From assembly GCA_023442905.1 (NCBI GenBank), contig JAEZWY010000201.1, positions 1-7,167 of the forward strand: a stretch of 7,167 nucleotides of DNA, in the 5' to 3' direction. The position numbers and the translations under genes were made by a program. The notes under the pieces are model-generated. The model was not told the origin of the DNA. It searched no databases and saw only the letters and a list, made by a program, of their open reading frames with translations. The DNA is from Bacillota bacterium. GTDB taxonomy: Bacteria; Bacillota; Bacilli; Lactobacillales; Aerococcaceae. Shown one piece after another: positions 1-6,335 of this stretch. How positions within the stretch are numbered: position 1 is the first letter of the stretch; every line of letters begins with the position of its first letter.

Positions 1-24
1 ATAAAATACTTTTAATCACTTTAT

Positions 25-741
25 TTATAGCGGACTTTTCGCTGGTTTTCCTGGTTTACGCGGATACTTATTCGGTGTTTCTTTTGGTTTTTCAATCCGT
101 AAGATATGACGCTCCCCAGCTTCAGCTGGTAAGTCAAATTGAATATCTTCAGCAAATTTACCACCTAAGACAGCAATGGCATGTTTTGCTTCCTCAATTT
201 CATCATCAGATTGCTGTGCTTTCATCGCTAAGAATTGGCCATCCTTTTTCACTAGGGGTAAACAAAATTCTGCTAATAAATTTAATCTAGCCACCGCTCT
301 AGCAGTTGCAAAATCAAATTGACCACGGAATTGTGGATTTTGACCAAAAGTTTCGGCTCTATCATGATAAGCATGAACGCCTTCTAGGCCTAACTCATTG
401 ACAACTTCATTGATAAAATTGATGCGTTTATTCAATGAGTCAACAATAGTGACATCTAGGTTTGGTAAGGCAATTTTTAGTGGAATGCTGGGGAAACCAG
501 CGCCTGAACCGACGTCTACTAAACGGTACTTTTGATCGGCCATTTCAACGTGCATAGCGACAGTCAGTGAATCATAAAAGTGTTTCAAATACACTTCTTC
601 TAGTTCTGTAATGGCTGTTAAATTAATTTTTTCATTCCATTCAACCAATAATTCGAAATAACGGTTGAATTGTGTCATTTGTTGGTCATTTAAGTGGATT
701 CCTGCATCCACTAAGCTACTTTTAAATAATTCTGGGTTCAT
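25..741 (-). CDS. rsmG: 16S rRNA (guanine(527)-N7)-methyltransferase RsmG (GidB)
   Basis: Cytoplasmic SAM-dependent enzyme that in this family methylates N7 of G527 in the 530 loop of 16S rRNA; its loss gives low-level streptomycin resistance in several bacteria. At 238 residues it matches the usual Gram-positive length (about 239). Visible landmarks: N-terminal helical part with NEKINLTAI (36-44) and LKHFYDSL (52-59); SAM-binding glycine motif [17 protein letters not shown] (75-91) followed by acidic D101 in VTIVDS; ARAVARL (147-153); and the basic tail with [13 protein letters not shown] typical of Firmicute RsmG. The ATG start gives the usual MNPE beginning, but the Shine-Dalgarno is weak (AGAAAG about 11 nt upstream). 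It lies 55 bp after the DsrE-like gene with no terminator or clear promoter between, so co-transcription is likely. The gene is complete; its stop is only 24 bp from the window edge, so any terminator is not visible. Identity is near certain. Confidence 0.97.
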   Translation of the reverse strand: MNPELFKSSLVDAGIHLNDQQMTQFNRYFELLVEWNEKINLTAITELEEVYLKHFYDSLTVAMHVEMADQKYRLVDVGSGAGFPSIPLKIALPNLDVTIVDSLNKRINFINEVVNELGLEGVHAYHDRAETFGQNPQFRGQFDFATARAVARLNLLAEFCLPLVKKDGQFLAMKAQQSDDEIEEAKHAIAVLGGKFAEDIQFDLPAEAGERHILRIEKPKETPNKYPRKPGKPAKSPL

Positions 742-796
742 GATTGTCTACTTTCTATATTGAATTCTGGATGGACCGATAAAGTGAGATTATTAA

Positions 797-1129
797 TTAA
801 GCGCGAATGTAGGCATAGCCATCATGTTGTCGGTTAATTAATTCGGCAATACCTGATGTAACCGGGGTAAATAAGCGATTATTCACCATTTCTGGATCAA
901 ACCCTTGAGCTTGTAGCGCATGTTGGCATAACTCAATCGTCACACCTTGTTTCACGAGTTTTTCTAAGCTTTGGTGATGTTCTTCACGCATAGCAACCCG
1001 GACAGCACGACCATTGGCTAGGACAATCACCTGTAAATCTTCCACATCATTTAGCGCATTTTGAATAGTTGGTAAGATGGTTTCCCATTCTTTCATCTCA
1101 TGTACATGAAAAATAGCACGTTTTAGCAT
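797..1129 (-). CDS. DsrE/DsrF-like family small protein (COG1416 type)
   Basis: A 110-residue soluble protein with no signal peptide or membrane segment. It has the shape of single-domain DsrE/DsrF-like proteins: an opening strand AIFHVHEMKEW (5-15), a second strand with VIVLANG (34-40), GVTIELC (62-68) placing a cysteine at position 68, and a C-terminal PVTSGIAELINRQ...GYAYI segment (89-108) typical of the uncharacterised COG1416 proteins. Related DsrEFH/TusBCD proteins carry sulfur on a cysteine, and C68 is the only cysteine here; whether it carries sulfur is inference. The ATG start is supported by a strong AAAAAGGAG Shine-Dalgarno 7 nt upstream. The gene has its own probable promoter and is followed after 55 bp by rsmG, so it sits inside what is often an uninterrupted mnmE-mnmG-rsmG run. 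Family assignment is fairly secure; biochemical function is unknown. Confidence 0.8.
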   Translation of the reverse strand: MLKRAIFHVHEMKEWETILPTIQNALNDVEDLQVIVLANGRAVRVAMREEHHQSLEKLVKQGVTIELCQHALQAQGFDPEMVNNRLFTPVTSGIAELINRQHDGYAYIRA

Positions 1130-1136
1130 TAGATTA

Positions 1137-1145
1137 CTCCTTTTT
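1137..1145 (-). promoter_or_regulatory. Strong ribosome binding site of the DsrE-like gene
   Basis: Minus-strand AAAAAGGAG, 7 nt before the ATG at 1129. It fixes the start codon and is stronger than the site of the following rsmG, so translation of the DsrE-like gene is probably not limited by initiation. Confidence 0.8.
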
Positions 1146-1173
1146 ATTCATTCATCTTGGCATTTGTTTTCGT

Positions 1174-1207
1174 ATAGCTGACAAATTTAGTAGGACCATA
1201 CAGCTAT
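1174..1207 (-). repeat. Inverted repeat in the DsrE-like gene leader
   Basis: Perfect 7-bp arms (ATAGCTG at 1201-1207, CAGCTAT at 1174-1180 on the minus strand) separated by 20 nt. A second short inverted repeat, AAACGA/TCGTTT, lies nearer the promoter at 1219-1224 and 1237-1242 with a 12-nt gap. Neither is followed by a U-tract, so they are not terminators. Both fall in the predicted 5' untranslated region. Function is unknown and both are short enough to be chance. Confidence 0.35.
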
Positions 1208-1253
1208 GATCTTGCTTTAAACGACCTTTTAATCAATCGTTTCATTCCCTTAA

Positions 1254-1262
1254 ATTATAGCA
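1254..1262 (-). promoter_or_regulatory. Extended -10 promoter for the DsrE-like gene and rsmG
   Basis: The minus strand reads TGC-TATAAT, a perfect -10 hexamer with the TGn extension. The -35 position 17 nt upstream is poor (TATATT), which is tolerated by extended -10 promoters. It lies downstream of the mnmG terminator and would give a transcript starting near 1247 with a leader of about 115 nt before the DsrE-like start codon. It is the best candidate for driving the DsrE-like gene and rsmG independently of mnmE-mnmG. Confidence 0.55.
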
Positions 1263-1311
1263 TATGCCTTAAGTCTAATATAGGCGTTTACGATTAGATT
1301 CCTCATACGTT

Positions 1312-1344
1312 AAAAAGCTATCCCAAAATTATAGGATAGCTTTT
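1312..1344 (-). terminator. Intrinsic terminator after mnmG
   Basis: Perfect 11-bp stem: AAAAGCTATCC (1334-1344) pairs with GGATAGCTTTT (1313-1323), with a 10-nt loop and a run of five T (1316-1312) closing the 3' arm on the minus strand. It begins 13 bp beyond the mnmG stop codon. The plus-strand reading has only a broken T-run, so it acts mainly on mnmG transcripts. Confidence 0.85.
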
Positions 1345-1357
1345 CATATCTTTTGAC

Positions 1358-3259
1358 TTAAACGCGTGCGACGTGACCACCTTGTAGATAAACCATGATA
1401 ATGGATACGTCTGCAGGATTTACACCTGATACACGGCTAGCTTGAGCTAAGGTACGTGGACCAATCTCTTTCAGACGTTGGCGTGCTTCAGTAGCTAAGC
1501 TGTCAATAGCATCCCAGTCAATATCAGCAGGGATTTCTTTTTGTTCTAAACGGTGTAATTTCTCTACTTTTCGTTGTTCTTTTACAATATAACCAGCATA
1601 TTTGATTTGAATTTCAACTTGCTCTCTTACTTGACGTGATAATTCCTTATCGCTTGGCGCAAATTTTAGAATATCATCAATTTTAAGCTCTGGGCGGCGT
1701 AATAAATCACTTGCCATAATCCCATCTTTTAAGGCAGCTGAATTCTTTTCCGCTAAGAAGTCTTGTAATTCTTGTGTTGGTTTCAAACGAACATTCGCTA
1801 AACGATCTAATTCTTCAGCTACTTCTGCTTGGTTTGATTTGTATAGGTTATATTGTTCTTCAGAAACTAAACCAAATTCATAACCTTTTTCTGTTAAACG
1901 TGTATCTGCATTGTCATGACGTAGTAATAAACGGTATTCAGCGCGAGATGTTAGTAAACGATAAGGTTCAGTTGTACCTTTAGTTACCAAGTCATCAATC
2001 ATTACGCCAATATAACCTTGGTCACGACCAATCACAAACGGTTCTTCACCACGGATTTTCAATACGGCATTAATACCCGCATACAAACCTTGACCAGCAG
2101 CCTCTTCATAACCAGAAGTCCCATTCGTTTGACCAGCGGTAAATAAATTAGCAATTTGTTTAGTTTCTAAATTCACCTTCAATTGATTTGGTTTCACGAC
2201 ATCATACTCAATCGCATAACCATTACGCATGATACGAGCATTTTCCAACCCTTTAACGGAGTGAATCATATCATTTTGAACGTCTTCTGGAAGTGAAGTA
2301 GATAGACCTTGAACGTAGATTTCTTCATTATCTAACCCTTCAGGTTCTAGGAAGATTTGGTGTTTTGGTTTATCTGCAAAACGGACAATCTTATCTTCAA
2401 TTGACGGGCAGTAACGAGCACCCACACCCTCAACAATACCTGTAAACATCGGTGCACGGTGTAAGTTTTCTCGAATTGTTTCATGGGTAGCTTCGTTTGT
2501 ATAAGTTAAGAAACAAGGTACCTGGTCTACTAATGGTAAATAATCCTCATCTTTAGACATGAATGAGAAATGATTAGGCGCATCATCACCAGGTTGAATT
2601 TCCGTTTCTTCATAATTAATCGTACGTTTATCAACACGTGGCGGTGTACCCGTTTTGAAGCGGGCAATATCAAAACCGTATTTTTCAGCCATATTACCGG
2701 TTAATTTCTCAGCTGGTTGTGAGTTATTTGGACCTGAAGAATATTTTAATTCTCCAATAATAATTTCACCACGGGCTGCCGTACCAGTAGTTAAAATCAC
2801 TGCATCAGCGCGGTAAATGGCACCAGTATTGGTAACAATCCCTTTAACTGTATCATCTTCAATGATTAAGTCATCAACTAATCCTTGACGCAAGGTTAGA
2901 CCTTCTTGGTTTTCGATAGTTCTACGCATTTCTTTGGCGTATTCATCTTTATCTGCTTGCGCACGTAAGGCACGGACAGCTGGTCCCTTACCTGTATTCA
3001 GCATACGCATTTGGATATATGTTTTATCAATATTGCGGCCCATTTCACCACCAAGGGCATCGATCTCTCTTACAACTACCCCTTTAGCTGGTCCCCCAAT
3101 TGACGGGTTACATGGCATAAAGGCAACCATATCAATATTAATCGTGATCAACATGGTTTCAGCGCCCATACGGGCTGCGGCTAAGGCTGCTTCACTACCT
3201 GCATGCCCAGCACCAACTACAATGACATCATATTTGCCTGCTTCATAAGTTTGCATCAT
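1358..3259 (-). CDS. mnmG: tRNA uridine-5-carboxymethylaminomethyl modification enzyme MnmG (GidA)
   Basis: FAD-dependent partner of MnmE. The complex adds the (carboxymethyl)aminomethyl group to C5 of wobble U34 using methylene-tetrahydrofolate carbon, NADH and glycine or ammonium. Length is 633 residues, close to the usual 625-635. Visible features: FAD-binding GAGHAG (16-21); [11 protein letters not shown] (50-60), with C50 equivalent to one of the two cysteines studied in E. coli; [21 protein letters not shown] (74-94); FKTGTPPR (201-208); RYCPSIEDK with the second key cysteine C284; [19 protein letters not shown] (373-391); [22 protein letters not shown] (431-452); and the helical C-terminal MnmE- and tRNA-binding domain ending in [10 protein letters not shown]. 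Two ATG codons are adjacent: the AAAGGA site at 3264-3269 is 4 nt from the first and 7 nt from the second, so translation may really begin at 3256 (632 residues). It follows mnmE by 21 bp in one operon. Confidence 0.98.
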   Translation of the reverse strand: MMQTYEAGKYDVIVVGAGHAGSEAALAAARMGAETMLITINIDMVAFMPCNPSIGGPAKGVVVREIDALGGEMGRNIDKTYIQMRMLNTGKGPAVRALRAQADKDEYAKEMRRTIENQEGLTLRQGLVDDLIIEDDTVKGIVTNTGAIYRADAVILTTGTAARGEIIIGELKYSSGPNNSQPAEKLTGNMAEKYGFDIARFKTGTPPRVDKRTINYEETEIQPGDDAPNHFSFMSKDEDYLPLVDQVPCFLTYTNEATHETIRENLHRAPMFTGIVEGVGARYCPSIEDKIVRFADKPKHQIFLEPEGLDNEEIYVQGLSTSLPEDVQNDMIHSVKGLENARIMRNGYAIEYDVVKPNQLKVNLETKQIANLFTAGQTNGTSGYEEAAGQGLYAGINAVLKIRGEEPFVIGRDQGYIGVMIDDLVTKGTTEPYRLLTSRAEYRLLLRHDNADTRLTEKGYEFGLVSEEQYNLYKSNQAEVAEELDRLANVRLKPTQELQDFLAEKNSAALKDGIMASDLLRRPELKIDDILKFAPSDKELSRQVREQVEIQIKYAGYIVKEQRKVEKLHRLEQKEIPADIDWDAIDSLATEARQRLKEIGPRTLAQASRVSGVNPADVSIIMVYLQGGHVARV

Positions 3260-3263
3260 CTCA

Positions 3264-3269
3264 TCCTTT
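3264..3269 (-). promoter_or_regulatory. mnmG ribosome binding site
   Basis: Minus-strand AAAGGA in the 21-bp mnmE-mnmG gap. The spacing (4 nt to the first ATG, 7 nt to the second) favours the second Met codon as the true start. Confidence 0.65.
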
Positions 3270-3280
3270 CTACGCTTCTT

Positions 3281-4672
3281 TTATTTACCTAAACAGAATT
3301 GACTGAATAGTTGTGTTAATAGTTCATCTGGTGCATTTTCACCAATAATTTCGCCTAAGATTTCCCAAGCACGGGTGAAGTCAATTTGAATCAAATCAAC
3401 CGGCATTCCCATATCAATCCCATTTTTTACTTCATCTAGTGATTGACTCGCCTTTTGTAAAAGGTCAATGTGACGGGCATTAGAAACATAAGTAGCATCT
3501 TTTTCACCGGATTGACCAGTAAAGAAGTAATCCGCTATTTTTTCCTCTAAAGCATCGATACCTTCTTGAGTCATCATTGACGTTGCAATAATCTCGTCCT
3601 CTTCAACCCACTCTAACAAAGCTTCTTTTAGCAGTTGGTTAGGTAAGTCCATTTTATTCATGATAATAATACGTTTGTGGTCTTGAGTTAAGTCTAAAAG
3701 CTCACGGTCACCATCTGTTAAAGGTTCGGATTGGTTTAATAGTAGTAGGACTAATTCCGCTTCAGTTAAAGCTTTCTTCGACCGCTCCACACCGATTCGT
3801 TCCACAACATCTTCCGTATCACGAATACCTGCTGTATCCACTAATTTCAAAGGAACACCGCGAATATTAATATATTCTTCAACCGTATCGCGGGTTGTCC
3901 CTTCGATATCTGTTACAATCGCCTTTTCTTCTCTTAATAAGGCATTTAATAAAGAAGATTTCCCTACATTTGGTCTACCTACAATAGCAGTTGAAATACC
4001 ATCACGTAAGATTTTCCCTTGTTTAGCAGTAGATAATAGACCATCAATCCGCTCTTTTATGATTTGTGTTTTCTCACCCAATAATTTGAGTGTCATTTCT
4101 TCCACATCATCATATTCAGGATAATCAATATTCACTTCTACTTGCGCCAATGTATTTAAGATATCTTGACGAAGATTTTCAATTAAATGAGATAACTTTC
4201 CGTCTAATTGCTTCACAGCTAAATCCATTGACCGGTCTGTTTTGGCACGGATTAAATCCATCACAGCTTCTGCCTGCGTTAAATCAATTCGCCCATTAAT
4301 AAAGGCCCGTTTAGTAAATTCACCCGGTTCAGCTAGGCTAGCCCCTTCACGCAAAACAAGCTCTAACACGCGATTTGTTGCTACAATCCCACCATGGGTA
4401 TTAATTTCAACAATATCTTCACGGGTAAAGGTTTTAGGTTCACGCATGACTGAAACCATCACTTCATCAATCTCTTGACCATCTTTTGGATCCACAATAT
4501 GGCCGTAGTGAATCGTATGGCTATCTTGCGTACTCAATTTTTTGCTGCCTAATTTATAAACCTTATCCGCAATCGCTAAGGCATCATCACCTGAAAGACG
4601 TACAATCCCAATAGCACCCTCACCTGGTGCAGAAGAAATCGCTGCGATTGTATCAAAACCACGAGTAATCAT
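3281..4672 (-). CDS. mnmE: tRNA modification GTPase MnmE (TrmE)
   Basis: Potassium-activated, G-domain-dimerising GTPase that works with MnmG to modify U34 of tRNAs reading split codon boxes. Its 463 residues match the family. Order of parts: an N-terminal folate-binding domain (about 1-120, with [12 protein letters not shown] at 82-95 and [20 protein letters not shown] at 116-137); a helical domain split around the G domain; P-loop GRPNVGKS (232-239); EGTTRD (257-262) holding the switch region; DTAG (279-282); NKMD (339-342) for guanine specificity; and the C-terminal FCLGK (459-463), whose cysteine C460 is the conserved catalytic-site residue. All key residues are present. The ATG start is preceded 8 nt upstream by AAAGGAA (4681-4687). 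A sigma-A promoter lies at 4815-4843 and a structured leader lies between. mnmG follows after 21 bp. Confidence 0.98.
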   Translation of the reverse strand: MITRGFDTIAAISSAPGEGAIGIVRLSGDDALAIADKVYKLGSKKLSTQDSHTIHYGHIVDPKDGQEIDEVMVSVMREPKTFTREDIVEINTHGGIVATNRVLELVLREGASLAEPGEFTKRAFINGRIDLTQAEAVMDLIRAKTDRSMDLAVKQLDGKLSHLIENLRQDILNTLAQVEVNIDYPEYDDVEEMTLKLLGEKTQIIKERIDGLLSTAKQGKILRDGISTAIVGRPNVGKSSLLNALLREEKAIVTDIEGTTRDTVEEYINIRGVPLKLVDTAGIRDTEDVVERIGVERSKKALTEAELVLLLLNQSEPLTDGDRELLDLTQDHKRIIIMNKMDLPNQLLKEALLEWVEEDEIIATSMMTQEGIDALEEKIADYFFTGQSGEKDATYVSNARHIDLLQKASQSLDEVKNGIDMGMPVDLIQIDFTRAWEILGEIIGENAPDELLTQLFSQFCLGK

Positions 4673-4727
4673 AAAATATGTTCCTTTCTATCTAAATTTA
4701 TCTACTATTGTTTATATTTGTGCAAAT

Positions 4728-4783
4728 AAAAAAGCGCCCAATCTACCCCTCCCATTTACCTGGTTGGACTAGAAAGACACTTT
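4728..4783 (-). promoter_or_regulatory. Terminator-like hairpin in the mnmE leader (possible attenuator)
   Basis: In the predicted mnmE transcript, AAAGUGUC (4783-4776) can pair with GGCGCUUU (4738-4731), 8 bp with two G-U pairs. An inner UCUA/UAGA helix (4773-4770 with 4745-4742) and some further C-G pairs lie inside it. The 3' arm runs directly into a six-T tract (4733-4728) and then ATTT. It lies about 25 nt after the predicted start site and 55 nt before the mnmE ATG, so it would end or attenuate mnmE transcription. A mutually exclusive helix, GUCCAA (4769-4764) with UUGGGC (4741-4736), would break it. I recognise no known riboswitch or T-box signature. Structure was judged by eye only. 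Confidence 0.4.
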
Positions 4784-4793
4784 GACTGTCAAA
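4781..4793. repeat. 13-bp palindrome TTTGACTGTCAAA
   Basis: Six-base arms TTTGAC/GTCAAA around a single central base, located about +15 to +27 of the predicted mnmE transcript. The loop is too tight for a full RNA hairpin, so if functional it is more likely a protein-binding DNA site. Its last three bases overlap the 5' arm of the terminator-like hairpin. It matches no operator I can name with confidence. Confidence 0.3.
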
Positions 4794-4814
4794 CTACTTT
4801 TTTATACATTCGGT

Positions 4815-4843
4815 ATTATACGCAATCTACATTTAAAAGTAAA
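4815..4843 (-). promoter_or_regulatory. Sigma-A promoter of mnmE-mnmG
   Basis: Minus strand: -35 TTTACT (4838-4843, 4 of 6 consensus), 17-nt spacer, -10 TATAAT (4815-4820, perfect). The expected start is near 4808, giving a leader of about 135 nt before mnmE. No comparably good promoter is seen between this and the gene. Confidence 0.7.
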
Positions 4844-4867
4844 CTAATTCTATTCAGAAATTGCGAC

Positions 4868-4933
4868 TTTTTCATGACAGTGCCAATCCCCTTGAAAAAG
4901 AGCGAAACAGGTTTTGTTGGCTAACATGAAAAA
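4868..4933. repeat. Two-block inverted repeat between the lipoprotein gene and the mnmE promoter
   Basis: On the plus strand, TTTTTCATG (4868-4876) and GCCAA (4882-4886) are mirrored by TTGGC (4917-4921) and CATGAAAAA (4925-4933). That is 14 paired bases in two blocks with an asymmetric internal gap (5 against 3 nt) and a 30-nt centre. Inside the centre, TGAAAAAG (4893-4900) pairs equally well with CTTTTTCA (4867-4874), an 8-bp alternative that competes for the same arm. The right end overlaps the T-tract of the lipoprotein terminator. Purpose unknown; see findings. Confidence 0.5.
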
Positions 4934-4961
4934 ACGCCCAGCCAGGTAAGGGCTGAGCGTT
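4929..4961 (-). terminator. Intrinsic terminator after the lipoprotein gene
   Basis: Minus strand: AACGCTCAGCC (4951-4961) pairs over 11 bp, with one G-T wobble, with GGCTGGGCGTT (4933-4943). The loop is 7 nt and the transcript runs into a six-T tract (4934-4929). It begins 9 bp past the stop codon. On the plus strand the stem is followed only by TTCATTTT, so any bidirectional activity would be weaker. Confidence 0.9.
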
Positions 4962-4970
4962 CATTTTGCC

Positions 4971-6170
4971 TTAATAAGGATAGATACCTTCGGGCACTTG
5001 GTATAAAGGATTTTCAGCAGTTAAGGTCTCAATCCCATCAATAACCATATATTCACCCTCAATAGTCGGTTGGATATCATCAGCATTATAATATTGTTGA
5101 ATACTGGCCATCATGGCATCCAACTTGGCCTTACCTTGCGAATCATCTGCCAATTCACGGATATGTTCATTAAAGTCAATGTAGACGGTCTTACCTTGAC
5201 CAGGACCCTGGCCATTCACATCGATGGTATTTATTTCAACACTTTTACTCATCAATTGTTGGTCAGCGCTGTTGCCATCTTGGAATAGCTGTGTGAATTT
5301 CAAAGCCATCGTATCATTGGTAGTCATCTGAACCGTATCAGTCACTTGTTCTAAGCGATTATCACCACTTGGATAGTAGAAAGTAATCGCTTCAGCCCAG
5401 CCTTCAAATGATAATTGATCTAACATTTGAGTCACAAGATATGCCGCATCCAGGTCCGTACTTTCATCTTCCACATAAATTAACCCTACATCTGGTGCAT
5501 AATATTCTTTTCTTTCATTATCATCGCCATATTCCGTCACTTCTAGCGCTTCATAACTACCAGTCGTCGTTTCAACTGGTACATCTATTCCAGTAATCTC
5601 CCGTTGACGGCCATCATTGTCCCAAGTATGTCCTACTTCGATTGGTCCTTCAATTAAAGTCTTAGTGGGTTCACCAGTTTGCATAATCATATCGTAGGTA
5701 AGCTCTTCATGACTGTAAGTTTCGGGCTTAGTCACCATCACTTCAGCCTTATCCGGTGTAATAGCTACCACTTCTAAGGTCGTTGTCCCTCCAGTTGCAG
5801 TTCGCATCGTTAGGAAATCATCACGAATAAAATCATAGGTCCGCGTAAATCCCGCAAATTCATTCCCATCACCAGCAAATACCGCTTGATAACCTTCTTT
5901 CATTGGAAAATAGTCAGTCACCGCTAAAGCTGGCGCCACTTCAGAGGAACTAGATTCACTCGTATCATCACTAGCTTCACTTTCTGCTACTGAACTAGAT
6001 TGGCTAGATGAAGCATCTACTGACGAACTTTCATTATTTGTTGAAGACACTTGTTCAGACGAAGACACTTCGCTTTCATTATAAATCTCTTCTGTATTAT
6101 TAAACCAAGAACATGAACCTAACACTAATGACGTACTCAATAGCAAAAACCATGTTACTTTCTTTTTCAT
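4971..6170 (-). CDS. Lipoprotein with Ser-rich linker and C-terminal GerMN-like domain
   Basis: Predicted membrane-anchored extracytoplasmic protein of 399 residues. The N-terminus MKKK plus a hydrophobic stretch ends in lipobox LGSC, with lipidated C20. Residues 33-77 form a Ser/Glu/Asp-rich low-complexity spacer that probably crosses the cell wall. Residues about 87-235 resemble the beta-rich domain of Firmicute lipoproteins that begins near YFPMKEGY, with GNEFAGF (102-108), ATGGTT (125-130), VGHTW (179-183), GSYEALEVTEYG (204-215) and YYAPDVGLIYV (223-233). Residues about 263-380 look like a GerMN domain: FYYPSGD, ALKFTQLFQDG, KTVYIDFNEHI (327-337) and a final VIDGI. GerMN was named from spore germination proteins but also occurs in non-sporulating bacteria; the ligand is unknown. 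The start is chosen at ATG 6170 because GGGAGGTG lies 6 nt upstream. A TTG at 6188 in the same frame would put that site inside the gene and spoil the signal peptide. Own terminator downstream. Confidence 0.8.
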   Translation of the reverse strand: MKKKVTWFLLLSTSLVLGSCSWFNNTEEIYNESEVSSSEQVSSTNNESSSVDASSSQSSSVAESEASDDTSESSSSEVAPALAVTDYFPMKEGYQAVFAGDGNEFAGFTRTYDFIRDDFLTMRTATGGTTTLEVVAITPDKAEVMVTKPETYSHEELTYDMIMQTGEPTKTLIEGPIEVGHTWDNDGRQREITGIDVPVETTTGSYEALEVTEYGDDNERKEYYAPDVGLIYVEDESTDLDAAYLVTQMLDQLSFEGWAEAITFYYPSGDNRLEQVTDTVQMTTNDTMALKFTQLFQDGNSADQQLMSKSVEINTIDVNGQGPGQGKTVYIDFNEHIRELADDSQGKAKLDAMMASIQQYYNADDIQPTIEGEYMVIDGIETLTAENPLYQVPEGIYPY

Positions 6171-6176
6171 TTTTGA

Positions 6177-6184
6177 CACCTCCC
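6177..6184 (-). promoter_or_regulatory. Start-deciding ribosome binding site of the lipoprotein gene
   Basis: Minus-strand GGGAGGTG, nearly the full anti-16S complement, with a 6-nt spacer to ATG 6170. It rules against the in-frame TTG at 6188, which would lie upstream of this site. Confidence 0.85.
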
Positions 6185-6215
6185 ACAATCATCCACGAAT
6201 TCTTTTTATTACTTA

Positions 6216-6239
6216 TATTGTATACGTTCTCATACAATA
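6216..6239. promoter_or_regulatory. Operator-like dyad upstream of the lipoprotein gene
   Basis: Perfect 8-bp inverted repeat TATTGTAT-N8-ATACAATA, 24 bp in all, 46-69 bp upstream of the start codon. The spacing of half-sites, about one helical turn or slightly more, suits a dimeric helix-turn-helix regulator. On the minus strand it overlaps a possible -10 (TACAAT, 6217-6222). A heptamer GTATACG at 6220-6226 recurs at 6247-6253, partly beside the dyad. The regulator is not identifiable from the sequence. Confidence 0.45.
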
Positions 6240-6259
6240 AATAAAGGTATACGCTAAAG

Positions 6260-6289
6260 CTTATAGAAGGCTTAATAGTTCAGAAACAA
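6260..6289 (-). promoter_or_regulatory. Possible lipoprotein gene promoter
   Basis: Minus strand TTGTTT (6284-6289), 18-nt spacer, TATAAG (6260-6265). It lies between the upstream gene's terminator and the dyad, which would place the dyad just downstream of the transcription start, a repressor position. A weaker alternative uses TACAAT (6217-6222) with TTTATT (6240-6245), 17 nt apart. The sequence does not decide between them. Confidence 0.35.
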
Positions 6290-6290
6290 A

Positions 6291-6318
6291 TAAAAACCCC
6301 CAGCTTTATAGCCAGGGG
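6291..6318 (-). terminator. Intrinsic terminator after the TM-helix-repeat protein gene
   Basis: Minus strand: CCCCTGGCT (6310-6318) pairs with AGCTGGGGG (6297-6305), 9 bp including a tandem G-T wobble, with loop ATAA. A TTTTT run (6296-6292) follows, then ATTTG. It begins 17 bp past the stop codon. It separates this gene from the lipoprotein gene. Confidence 0.85.
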
Positions 6319-6335
6319 CGAAGTCTTAATTGTTA

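Noticed and set aside
1..24. Possible rsmG terminator or start of a next gene
   Set aside because: Only 24 A/T-rich bases remain before the window edge and no stem or start signal can be made out.
1204..1245. A 13-codon open frame (MKRLIKRSFKARS) in the DsrE-like gene leader, starting almost at the predicted transcript start
   Set aside because: There is no ribosome binding site, it would have to be leaderless, and an open frame this short is expected by chance. A second one of about 15 codons further down also lacks a ribosome site.
2934..3248. A 104-codon open frame on the plus strand, antisense to the start of mnmG
   Set aside because: It is exactly opposite highly conserved MnmG sequence, has no ribosome binding site or family resemblance, and is explained by codon bias of the real gene. 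The other plus-strand open frames opposite rsmG, mnmG, mnmE, the lipoprotein gene and the membrane protein gene fail for the same reason.
4673..4727. Second mnmE promoter downstream of the leader hairpin (TTGCAC-N17-GATAAA)
   Set aside because: Both hexamers match poorly (about 3 and 4 of 6) compared with the promoter at 4815-4843. It was not annotated, though if real it would bypass the proposed attenuator.
4782..4810. Plus-strand promoter-like pair TTGACT-N17-TACATT that could make a small RNA ending at the 4933-4961 stem
   Set aside because: The -10 is only 4 of 6, the -35 is part of the TTTGACTGTCAAA palindrome, and the stem has a poor T-run in the plus direction. Without transcript data this is too weak to annotate.
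4851..4865. CodY-like box (AATTTTCWGAAAATT) upstream of the mnmE promoter
   Set aside because: About 5 of 15 positions mismatch, which is common by chance in A/T-rich spacers.
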